NCBI GenBank assembly: GCA_965220045.1
Contig: OZ244803.1
Span: forward strand, 1-64,000
DNA: 64,000 bases
Reading direction: 5' to 3'
Source: VXOZ01 sp965220045
Lineage (GTDB): Bacteria; Chloroflexota; UBA11872; VXOZ01
Made by a program: the position numbers and the translations under genes. The notes under the pieces were generated by a model that saw nothing but the letters and a program-made list of their open reading frames with translations, ran no database searches and was not told where the DNA came from. How positions within the stretch are numbered: the first letter of the stretch is position 1; every line of letters starts with the position of its first letter. Below, in pieces: positions 56,983-64,000 of the stretch.

Positions 56983-57878
56983 TGGCTGAAGAGACTGGAA
57001 CGATTGGCCGCAGCAGGCCAGTCTTCAACGCCAGCATGCAGTGGCGCCGCATCAAGTCCCACTTCTTCGTGGCGTTGGGACTGCTCAGCGTATTGCTCGG
57101 CATTATCACGCTGCTCGTGCTCCTGGCAGACGTTATCATCCAGAGCACCGGCTGGCTGGACTGGCAGTTCTTCACCAGCTTCGACTCGCGATTTCCGGAG
57201 CGGGCCGGCATCAAAGCGGCCCTCTTCGGCACGCTCTATATGATGGCATTTACCATGCTGCTCGCTGTGCCGATTGGAGTCATGACGGCAGTCTATTTGG
57301 AGGAATATGCCGGCGACAACTGGTTTACGCAGTTCATCCAGGTGAATATCGCCAATTTGGCCGGCGTGCCTTCCATCGTGTACGGCCTGCTCGGCTTGCA
57401 GGTATTCGTGCGCTGGATGGAGATGGGACGCAGCGTGCTGGCGGGTTCGTGCACGATGGCGCTGCTGATTCTGCCCATCATCATCGTTGCTTCCCGGGAG
57501 GCGATACGCGCCGTGCCGCCAAGCATGCGGGAGGCCTCCTTTGCCGTCGGCGCATCCAAGTGGGAGACCGTGCGCCATCACGTGCTGCCTTACGCTTTGC
57601 CCGGCATGCTCACCGGCGCCATTCTGGCCGCGGCGCGGGCTATCGGCGAGACCGCGCCGCTCATTACCATCGGGGCACTTACCTACGTGCCGTTTCTCCC
57701 GGAGCATCCTCTTGACCGCTTTACCGTGCTGCCAATTCAGATCTTCAATTGGGTCTCACGCGCGCAATCGGAGTTTCACGACCTGGCGGCAGCGGGCATC
57801 ATCATTTTGCTCATCGTCCTGATTGCACTCAATTCCGTAGCCATCTATCTGCGTCAACGTCTACGCACGCGATACTAG
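56982..57878 (+). CDS. pstA: Phosphate ABC transporter permease PstA
   Basis: This 298-residue permease partner of PstC has blocks GVPSIVYGLLGLQVFV, LLILPIIIVASREAIRAVPPSMREASFAVGASKWETV (EAA loop) and AIGETAPLITIGALTYVPFLP. All six membrane segments are present. It shares one base with the pstC stop. Confidence 0.93.
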   Translation: MAEETGTIGRSRPVFNASMQWRRIKSHFFVALGLLSVLLGIITLLVLLADVIIQSTGWLDWQFFTSFDSRFPERAGIKAALFGTLYMMAFTMLLAVPIGVMTAVYLEEYAGDNWFTQFIQVNIANLAGVPSIVYGLLGLQVFVRWMEMGRSVLAGSCTMALLILPIIIVASREAIRAVPPSMREASFAVGASKWETVRHHVLPYALPGMLTGAILAAARAIGETAPLITIGALTYVPFLPEHPLDRFTVLPIQIFNWVSRAQSEFHDLAAAGIIILLIVLIALNSVAIYLRQRLRTRY

Positions 57879-57900
57879 CTTGCGAGAAGGGAAGAACAGT

Positions 57901-58773
57901 ATGATAAAGGTGCCATTCGTATCGACCAAGGAAGAAGAGAGCACGGCAGAAGCTGTGGTACAGCAAGTCTTCCCGGCGGAGCGGCCCACGGACGCTTCTG
58001 TGGAAATTCCCGATCCCGCAGTGGAAGTAAATAACTTTAGCCTGTGGTACGGCGACTTCCGCGCGGTTACGGATGTCACCATCAAGTTCCCACGCAAGAA
58101 GATTACGGCCGTTATCGGTCCCTCCGGCTGTGGCAAGAGCACGCTGTTGCGCGGGGTCAATCGCATGAATGAGCTCATCGGCGGCGTGCGCACGGAAGGC
58201 AGCGTGCTGCTGGAAGGCACCAACATCTACGCGGATGCGATTGACCCGGTCGAGGTGCGGCGGCGCATCGGCATGGTCTTCCAAAAGCCCAATCCGTTCC
58301 CACGCTCAATTCGCGACAACATCCTCTTTGGCGCGCGCGTCAACGGCTATCAGGCCGATGAAGACGAGCTGGTAGAAGCATCGCTGCGGGGCGCGGCCCT
58401 GTGGGACGAGGTCAAGCATGATCTCAAGCAGAGCGGTCTCGCGCTTTCCGGCGGTCAGCAGCAGCGCCTCTGCATCGCCCGCGCGATTGCCGTTTCACCG
58501 GAAGTGCTGCTCATGGACGAGCCGTGCTCCGCGCTGGACCCCATTGCTACGCTGAAGATCGAAGACCTCATGCGCGAGCTTGCCAAAGACTTCACGATCA
58601 TCATCGTGACCCATAATATGCAGCAGGCCGCCCGTGTCTCCGACTACACGGCTTTCATGCTCTCCGATGATGCGGCCCGGGGCAAGCTCATCGAATTCGG
58701 CCCCACCACCGACCTCTTCACGAACCCAACGGACGAACGCACGGAGGCGTACATCACCGGCCGCTTCGGCTAG
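57901..58773 (+). CDS. pstB: Phosphate ABC transporter ATPase PstB
   Basis: This 290-residue ATPase has Walker A GPSGCGKST, Q-loop VFQKPNPFP, signature LSGGQQQR, Walker B VLLMDEPCSALDP and the H-loop VTHNMQQAARVSD. The NPFP...SIRDNI block is the PstB hallmark. About 40 extra N-terminal residues precede the ATPase core. It ends the operon. No phoU or phoBR is seen after it. Confidence 0.95.
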   Translation: MIKVPFVSTKEEESTAEAVVQQVFPAERPTDASVEIPDPAVEVNNFSLWYGDFRAVTDVTIKFPRKKITAVIGPSGCGKSTLLRGVNRMNELIGGVRTEGSVLLEGTNIYADAIDPVEVRRRIGMVFQKPNPFPRSIRDNILFGARVNGYQADEDELVEASLRGAALWDEVKHDLKQSGLALSGGQQQRLCIARAIAVSPEVLLMDEPCSALDPIATLKIEDLMRELAKDFTIIIVTHNMQQAARVSDYTAFMLSDDAARGKLIEFGPTTDLFTNPTDERTEAYITGRFG

Positions 58774-58905
58774 AGAGCGAGCAATCTCCGTTCAACGTGC
58801 AGAGGCGTGGTGATTTGCCGTTGAGCGGCGGGGCCGGTTTCTCGTCCTTGCCACTTGGTAAGCAGAACGCTTATCTTTTGTGTTTGTCACAGAACAAAAA
58901 AAGAA

Positions 58906-58948
58906 AACGGAGGATGGACGTCATGGAGTCCTATCCTCCGTTGCTTTT
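58906..58948 (+). terminator. Rho-independent terminator of the pst operon
   Basis: AACGGAGGAT (58906-58915) and ATCCTCCGTT (58933-58942) form a 10-bp stem followed by GCTTTTTC. It lies about 130 bp after pstB. The remainder of 58774-59153 shows no gene. Confidence 0.85.
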
Positions 58949-59153
58949 TCTTGATTGATTACATTGCGACTCTCGGTCGCAGCGTTTATGCAGAACGCAA
59001 CTGCAACTCTCGGGGCCGGATTCGCCGCCAAATGCGCCCGGGCACCAGGCACTGCTACACTTCAGACCGGTCTCTCCGCACGGTACAGAGCTATTCGAGC
59101 ATAGAGTTTCTCACTATCCTCAACGAAGAGCAGTCTGACACCACGGCCATTGG

Positions 59154-59552
59154 TTAATCGGTACCTTCCTGGTGTGTCTGTAACTCTCGCGGCCTGATGA
59201 TGAGGCCCTCGATGCGCGCTACACGCTCGCTTAGACTCTCCACGCTCATTCGGATGCCACGGATGTCTTCCCGCATCTCCCGCATGTCTTCGCGGAACTC
59301 CCGCATGCCTTCCCGCATCTCCCGCGTGTCTTCCCGCATCTCTCGCATGCCTTCGCGGAACTCCCGCATTTCCTCTCGAGAGTCTCGCATGTCCTCGCGA
59401 AATCCTCGCATGTCCTCGCGCATACCCCGCATGTCTTCCCGCACGTCTCTTAGGTCTTCCCGCATTTCATTCTTGATGCTCAGAAGAAACGTGAAGACCG
59501 CAACGGAGGCAACGACAATTGCGGCAAGTGTGCCGAAGAACTCATAGTCCAT
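59154..59552 (-). CDS. Membrane-anchored coiled-coil protein with heptad repeats
   Basis: This 132-residue protein has one N-terminal membrane segment (about 7-27, LAAIVVASVAVFTFLLSI). A ~70-residue run of seven-residue units of MREDMRE/MREGMRE type follows, matched by 21-bp repeats in the DNA. A short non-repeat tail (VESLSERVARIEGLIIRP) continues the coiled-coil. The heptads place Met and Arg/Glu in regular positions, giving a long charged coiled-coil. Function is unknown; the unit number may vary between strains. Confidence 0.7.
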   Translation of the reverse strand: MDYEFFGTLAAIVVASVAVFTFLLSIKNEMREDLRDVREDMRGMREDMRGFREDMRDSREEMREFREGMREMREDTREMREGMREFREDMREMREDIRGIRMSVESLSERVARIEGLIIRPRELQTHQEGTD

Positions 59553-59758
59553 CGCCGCGCTACTCCTGCCGCCTGTCGAAATACTGCAGAGTCTACAATC
59601 CGCAACTGACCGACTAGAATCATATCACGATGTATACCAGACTGCAAGATAATTCACAGTCATGGACTATCGCAACCAGCATAGACAAGGGTGCTCCACT
59701 CCAAAGCCGGACTATCCTTCGCGCGACTGCCAAGAATTGTGGGAACTAGACCCCAAAT

Positions 59759-60823
59759 CTAGCGCTGCAGTTGATACTGCGGTATTGCCACCGGCTCGCC
59801 GCCATTGGCCGCAGACTCGGCAGCGCAGACGCCGGGCAAGCTGTACATGATGCCATCGTACACGTCGATGGGCACCGGACTGCCGGTGCGGATGGCTTTG
59901 AAGAATTCCTCCAGCATGTACCATTCGGCGGTGCCGTGCCCGCCGAGCGTAGCCCTTTGCGGCGCGTCGGGGAAGTTTATGCCCAAAGGCAGATCGTCCG
60001 GCACGGTGAATTCGCGTTCTCCCGCGTAACGGAATTTCGGTTCGTCCTTGCCGATCCAGCCGGAGTCGAACGTGGCTTTCGTGCCCATGAACACCTGGCG
60101 GTGATTGCCCCAGTGGGAATTGGCAAACGAACAGGAAATGCGCACGATGCTGTCGTCGGTCATGCGGAAGATTGCCACCTGAATGTCGTCGAGGTCCGGT
60201 TCATAGTGCTCCTTGGCGCCGAGGCACACGACCTCCACCGGATACTGTCCGGTGACCCACATGACCGGGCCGAGGCTGTGGGTGAGATAGGTGATGGGCG
60301 GCATGAACGACCGCCACATGCGATTGCCGTGCTCGTCGCGCCGCAGTTTGGGGATATTGTGAATATACTCGGCTTCCGCGGCAAAGATCTGGCCGAAGTC
60401 GCCGCGCTCGTTGAGGTGCTTGAGGGTGTGGACATACGCCCAGTAGCTGCAGTTTTCGCCGCACATGTAGAGGGCGTCGCTCTTTTCTTGCGCGGCCACG
60501 AGCAGGTCGGCATCTTCCCGCGTGGCGAGGATGGGAATCTCGGAGATGACGTTCACGCCGGCCTCGAGCACCTGTATCGAGTGTTCGGCATGCTGGGGGG
60601 CCGGCGTCGCCACCACTACCAGGTCCAGGTCTACTTCATCCAGCATCTCTTCCAATGAAGCAAAGCCCTGGGGCACGTTGTGCTCTGTGCGCACCATTTC
60701 CCGCTGCTCAACGTTCCAATCCACGATCGCCTTCACGCTCACGCCGTCCATGGCCTGCAAGACGCGCACAAAACTCCGCCCGCGCCGCACGCCGAATACG
60801 CCCGCCCGCAACTCGCTGTTCAT
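59759..60823 (-). CDS. Gfo/Idh/MocA family oxidoreductase, copy A
   Basis: This is a 354-residue NAD(P)-dependent sugar or sugar-acid dehydrogenase. The N-terminal Rossmann start reads RAGVFGVRRGRSFV, where the usual GxGxxR has Arg in place of the second Gly. VVVATPAPQHAEHSIQVLEAGVNVISEIP (EKP-type motif region) and the C-terminal alpha/beta domain with HGTAEWYMLEEFFKAIRTG follow. It is about 75% identical to the next gene downstream in coordinate. The substrate is unknown. A neighbouring aldolase and mannonate-dehydratase-like gene suggest sugar-acid catabolism. Confidence 0.87.
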   Translation of the reverse strand: MNSELRAGVFGVRRGRSFVRVLQAMDGVSVKAIVDWNVEQREMVRTEHNVPQGFASLEEMLDEVDLDLVVVATPAPQHAEHSIQVLEAGVNVISEIPILATREDADLLVAAQEKSDALYMCGENCSYWAYVHTLKHLNERGDFGQIFAAEAEYIHNIPKLRRDEHGNRMWRSFMPPITYLTHSLGPVMWVTGQYPVEVVCLGAKEHYEPDLDDIQVAIFRMTDDSIVRISCSFANSHWGNHRQVFMGTKATFDSGWIGKDEPKFRYAGEREFTVPDDLPLGINFPDAPQRATLGGHGTAEWYMLEEFFKAIRTGSPVPIDVYDGIMYSLPGVCAAESAANGGEPVAIPQYQLQR

Positions 60824-61090
60824 TGCACTCCTCGCTCTACACTGCCCTCAATATGGAATACGTTCCCTCTCCAGCAGAGGTCTTATCCCTTCTCTTGGGG
60901 GAGAGGGTTAGCGCCTGCCCCGTGCTTGACACGGGGGTGAGGGCGACAATACTGGCAACTGGCGCCCTCTCCTTACACTCCCAGTGCCCCACCCATAGAG
61001 GGATGCCCACTCAGCAAAGGTCCTCGGTCTAATTCCCTCTCCTGGGGGAGAGGGTTAGGGTGAGGGCGACAAATCCCTATTCGCTCGTCC
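60824..61090. repeat. Repeat copies between the two oxidoreductase genes
   Basis: A reverse copy of the CCCTCTCCC/ACGTACGGGG-type family is at about 60873-60950 (GGGGGAGAGGGTTAGCG ... ACACGGGGGTGAGGGCGAC), and a shorter one lies at 61030-61073. No gene is present between the paralogues. Confidence 0.7.
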
Positions 61091-62155
61091 CTACGCCTTC
61101 CGCTGCAATTGATACTGCGGGATGGCAACCGGCTTGCCTCCTGCGGCAGCAGACTCGGTTGCGCATATTCCCGGCAGGCTGTACATGATGCCTTCGTAGA
61201 CATCGATGGGCACCGGGCCGCCGGTGCGGATTGCCGTGAAGAAGTCCTCCAGCATGTACCATTCAGCCGTGCCGTGACCGCCGAGCGCAGCCGTTGCCGG
61301 CGCATCCGGGAAGTTCGTGCCCAGCGGCAGGTTATCGGGTATCGTGAAGTCTCCTCCGGCATAGCGAAACTTCGGTTCGTCCTTGCCAATCCAGCCGGTA
61401 TCGAACGTCGCCTCGGTGCCCATGAAGGACTGCCGGTGGTTGCCCCAATGGGAGTTGGCAAATGAGCACGTAATGCGCACGACGCTGTCATCGGTCATGC
61501 GGAAGATCGCCATCTGAATGTCGGTGAGGCCCGGTTCGAAGTGCTCGCTTGTGCCGATGCAGACCACCTCCAACGGATACTGGCCGGTGACCGACATGAC
61601 CGGGCCGAGGCTGTGGGTGAGGTATATGATTGGCTGCATCGATGCCCGCCACGTGGGATTGCCGTGCTCGTCGCGCCGCAGACCGGGAATACTATGAATG
61701 TACTCGGCTTCCGCGGCGAAGATCTGTCCGAAGTCACCGCGCTCGTTGAGGTGCCTGAGCGAGTGCACATACGCCCAGTAGTTGCAGTTCTCGCCACTCA
61801 TGTAGTGCGCATCGCTCTTTTCCACCGCGGCGACGAGTCGATCGGCCTCTTCCCGCGTGGCGAGTGTAGGAATTTCGGAGAGCACGTTCACGCCCGCCTC
61901 GAGCACTTGGATTGCTTGCGCGGCGTGCTGGGAAATCGGTGTCGCTACCACCACCAGATCCAAGTCATCTTCTAGCATCGCCTCAAGCGTGGCGTAGCCC
62001 TTGGGCACGTTGTGCTCGTCGCATACCGTTCGCAGCTTATCGGCGTTCATGTCCGCCACGGCTGTCACGTTAACGCCATCCATGGCCTGCATCACGCGGA
62101 CAAAGCTCAGGCCCCGTCCTACGCCCAATACGCCCGCCCGCAAATCACTGCTCAT
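61091..62155 (-). CDS. Gfo/Idh/MocA family oxidoreductase, copy B
   Basis: This is a 354-residue paralogue of the preceding gene with the standard nucleotide motif (GVLGVGRGLSFV, Gly kept). It is alike throughout: QHAAQAIQVLEAGVNVLSEIP, SGENCNYWAYVHSL, HSLGPVMSVTGQYPLEVV and WIGKDEPKFRYAGG. Active-site blocks are the same, so both probably use related substrates. Tandem duplication with later divergence in the cofactor loop is the simplest account. Confidence 0.88.
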   Translation of the reverse strand: MSSDLRAGVLGVGRGLSFVRVMQAMDGVNVTAVADMNADKLRTVCDEHNVPKGYATLEAMLEDDLDLVVVATPISQHAAQAIQVLEAGVNVLSEIPTLATREEADRLVAAVEKSDAHYMSGENCNYWAYVHSLRHLNERGDFGQIFAAEAEYIHSIPGLRRDEHGNPTWRASMQPIIYLTHSLGPVMSVTGQYPLEVVCIGTSEHFEPGLTDIQMAIFRMTDDSVVRITCSFANSHWGNHRQSFMGTEATFDTGWIGKDEPKFRYAGGDFTIPDNLPLGTNFPDAPATAALGGHGTAEWYMLEDFFTAIRTGGPVPIDVYEGIMYSLPGICATESAAAGGKPVAIPQYQLQRKA

Positions 62156-62212
62156 GGCACTCCTCGCTCTGCTCTGCTTCCGATTCTAAAGCTGCATCGA
62201 AAGTACTGCCGC

Positions 62213-62977
62213 CTATCCCAGCGTCTCGATTTCATTCCGCAGATTCTGCATGCCGGTGCTCACAAAGACGCTATCGTTGCCGAACCAGAGGAAGCGAAAG
62301 CCCTCTGCGACGCGCTGCTGGGCTTGCTCGTAGCTCTGGCAGACGTAGCCCGCTGCCGTGCCGGTGCGCTTGCCGGCGGCAGCGACCTGCTGCACCAGCG
62401 CCTCGTGGTGCGCCTCGTCGTGACCGTGGGCATTGACGTTGATCATGAGGTCACCAGGACCGATAAGCACCACGTCCACGTTTTCCACCTGCATGATGCT
62501 CTCCACGTTGGCAATGGCTTCTTCGCTTTCCACCATGACGATGACGATGACCTCGTCATTGGCGGCGGTGTAGTAGTCTTGCGCCGTACCGCCGCCGATG
62601 AGACCAAGCCGAATCCCGCCGCCGGAGCGGTTGCCCTTGGGCGGATAGAACGCCGGGCTCGCCGCCGCCGCGGCCTGCTCGGCAGTCTCCACCATGGGCA
62701 CGATCACGCCCATGGCGCCCATGTCGAGCACACGGTTGATGGTGCCGGGCTCGTGGCCCTTCACGCGCACGATGGGCACGGTGTCGGTATGGAGAAAGCG
62801 CGCGAGAGCGTTATTTAACGAGAGCTCGGTCCACTGCCCGTGCTGCCAGTCAAAGCTCACGAAGTCAAAACCCACGTGGGCGACCTGCTCCGCCAGGTCC
62901 GGCGAATCGATGCCCATCGCCGGTCCGGCGGTGACGCCGCCGTCGCGAATCTTGGCCAGGGCCCGGTTATTCTGCAT
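62213..62977 (-). CDS. HpcH/HpaI family aldolase
   Basis: This is a 254-residue TIM-barrel class II aldolase. FDFVSFDWQHGQW, IVRVKGHEPGTINRVLDMGAMGVIVPMVE (Arg and the Gly-rich phosphate-like turn) and VESEEAIANVESI (metal Glu) with LIGPGDLM (metal Asp) are standard family blocks. Members cleave 2-keto-3-deoxy sugar acids or 4-hydroxy-2-oxo acids to pyruvate. It lies next to the oxidoreductase pair and a mannonate-dehydratase-like gene. Confidence 0.88.
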   Translation of the reverse strand: MQNNRALAKIRDGGVTAGPAMGIDSPDLAEQVAHVGFDFVSFDWQHGQWTELSLNNALARFLHTDTVPIVRVKGHEPGTINRVLDMGAMGVIVPMVETAEQAAAAASPAFYPPKGNRSGGGIRLGLIGGGTAQDYYTAANDEVIVIVMVESEEAIANVESIMQVENVDVVLIGPGDLMINVNAHGHDEAHHEALVQQVAAAGKRTGTAAGYVCQSYEQAQQRVAEGFRFLWFGNDSVFVSTGMQNLRNEIETLG

Positions 62978-63361
62978 GGTCTAGGTGCTCCTTACTTTGT
63001 TCCGTCCTGGGATTTCTTCAGGTTTCTCGATCAGTCTTCTCAGTGGAGCTAACGCAACTTATTTGTGTAGATGCGGAATTCGGAGCAATCACTCGCTCCT
63101 GACTGCGCCGCCGTTCACCCTTCGACTATGCTCAGGGCGAACGGCTAGAGTTTCTCCCGTTGAATCCCGATTCTGTCAGGACTAGCGTCCCTGCCCCGTT
63201 CGTGCTGAGTTTGCCAATTCGTATCCCCATCCGTTCGTGCTGAGGGCTGCGCGAAGCCCCTGTCGAAGCACTCTTCATGCGCGTCACTTGTAGCGTATGG
63301 GAAGACCCACTTGCATATCGCATTCAACCAACAGGAGTGCCACTCTTGCAAGAATCCTTGC
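62978..63361. other. Intergenic region with CTTCGAC-family repeats
   Basis: The gap holds ACCCTTCGACTATGCTCAGGGCGAACGG (about 63117-63143) and CCGTTCGTGCTGAGGGCTGCGCGAAGCCCCTGTCGAAGCAC (about 63231-63271). These are copies of the same family found inside uvrA. No gene is visible. Confidence 0.65.
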
Positions 63362-64000
63362 CTATGCGCTCCCCAACCCCTGCAACAACGCCCGCACGTA
63401 GCCCACTGAGTAGGCGGTGTATAGGTGCCCGTTAGCCGTATCGCCCGTCAACTGCATGACGTGGTCGAAGTCAATCGCACCTTGGTAGTGTACCCCATGC
63501 AGCGCCTCCACGACTCTCTGCATGTGCATGTCGCCTTCGTCCAGAAAAACCTCGCTATAGTTGCCGTCTGCGGGCAGCGAGCCGCGCACGTTGCGGAAGT
63601 GCACGTGGACAATTTTGCCCTGCCCGCCGAAGTGGCGTATGCCGTCAAAGATGTCCTCACCGGATTCATAACGCGTGCCGACGCAGAACGTCATCGTGTT
63701 GCGCGCACTTGGCACTTTGTTGAAGAGACGGTCGAAATCCGCAAAGCGACACAGGATTTGCGGGTTGCCGTAGACAGCATAGAGCGGCGGATCGTTGCCG
63801 TGCATCGCCACGTTGATGTTCGCGCGCTCCGCCACAGGAATAACCTGTTTGTAAGTGAGGAGGAGGTTTTCCCAAAGTTGGTCTGCGGTGACGGTGAAGC
63901 GCGGGGCGCTATGCGCCGCTTCTTCCGCTTCAAGGTCGAAATGATAGTAGCGGTAGCCGCCTCGGCCCTCCGGCCAGGAGCGTCCCGCGCCGTTGCCGCT
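63362..64000 (-). CDS. Mannonate dehydratase-like protein, 5' end outside the window
   Basis: The frame stays open from 63362 to the window edge (about 212 codons seen). Blocks include GGYRYYHFD and ERANINVAMHGNDPPL (metal His-Asp), CVGTRYESGEDIFDGIRHF, IVHVHFRNVRGSLP and GAIDFDHVMQLTGDT. These fit the C-terminal half of UxuA-type TIM-barrel enzymes, which dehydrate D-mannonate to 2-keto-3-deoxygluconate. That fits well beside an HpcH/HpaI aldolase. The start cannot be seen. Confidence 0.75.
   Translation of the reverse strand, partial: SGNGAGRSWPEGRGGYRYYHFDLEAEEAAHSAPRFTVTADQLWENLLLTYKQVIPVAERANINVAMHGNDPPLYAVYGNPQILCRFADFDRLFNKVPSARNTMTFCVGTRYESGEDIFDGIRHFGGQGKIVHVHFRNVRGSLPADGNYSEVFLDEGDMHMQRVVEALHGVHYQGAIDFDHVMQLTGDTANGHLYTAYSVGYVRALLQGLGSA

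Noticed and set aside
59197..59547. Possible CRISPR-like direct repeats at 59.2-59.5 kb
   Set aside because: The 21-bp periodicity is coding: it is the heptad repeat of the minus-strand coiled-coil protein. There are no unique spacers and no cas genes.

Overview
This is a chromosomal window from a high-GC bacterium. Several traits are consistent with a Chloroflexota-like lineage: many Tat-type lipoprotein substrate-binding proteins (twin Arg followed by an LAAC or AAC lipobox), a UbiA-family decaprenyl-phosphate phosphoribosyltransferase homologue, DUF3604 and M55 enzymes, and very heavy seeding with short palindromic repeats. This placement is an inference from gene content only; no rRNA is present. 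There is no phage, plasmid or CRISPR array. Gene order is mosaic, with many single genes and short operons separated by repeat-filled gaps.

Layout. 0-4.2 kb: a broken YgiT/DUF4258 toxin-antitoxin-like pair, a PIN-like protein, a SnoaL-like protein, a tRNA with anticodon CAU, a DUF5343 protein and a UbiA-family transferase. 4.2-9 kb: a four-copy tandem repeat, tilS carrying three frameshifts, dut, an FtsB/DivIC-like gene and a PEP-mutase/isocitrate-lyase family enzyme. 9-19 kb: a substrate-binding protein, enoyl-CoA hydratase, decayed uvrA 3' ends, a VapBC-like pair, a repeat-inflated uvrA and a second substrate-binding protein. 19-32 kb: catabolic singletons (M55 aminopeptidase, two DUF3604 proteins, a SelA-like PLP enzyme, an S9 peptidase) interleaved with two more substrate-binding proteins, an MNT nucleotidyltransferase and a broken leucine-rich-repeat gene. 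32-41 kb: a PIN/partner pair, a 2-hydroxyacid dehydrogenase, a QueF homologue without the catalytic Cys, two tandem paralogous secreted or membrane proteins of unknown family, and rplJ-rplL with a leader. 41-48 kb: a two-repeat lipoprotein, cbiQ and cbiM separated by a transposon-like repeat element, gnd and a NUDIX hydrolase. 48-54 kb: SRPBCC, TolB-like propeller, M23 peptidase, unknown protein, hflX and a histone-deacetylase-like enzyme. 54-59 kb: pstSCAB with an 11-bp-phased PHO-box-like array. 59-64 kb: a coiled-coil membrane protein, two tandem Gfo/Idh/MocA oxidoreductases, an HpcH/HpaI aldolase and the C-terminal part of a mannonate-dehydratase-like protein, which look like a sugar-acid catabolic cluster.

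The most unusual theme is repeat biology. Several families of short palindromic repeats fill intergenic gaps and have also entered coding sequence while keeping the frame open. UvrA carries about 195 extra residues made of one family and about 100 made of another, and CbiQ carries one copy. A ~235-bp element with ~28-bp terminal inverted repeats occurs twice in opposite orientation and looks like a MITE. Other points of interest are the Cys-to-Asp QueF homologue, the new tandem repeat-protein family at 37.1-39.5 kb, the tilS frameshifts, and four substrate-binding proteins with no permease or ATPase nearby.
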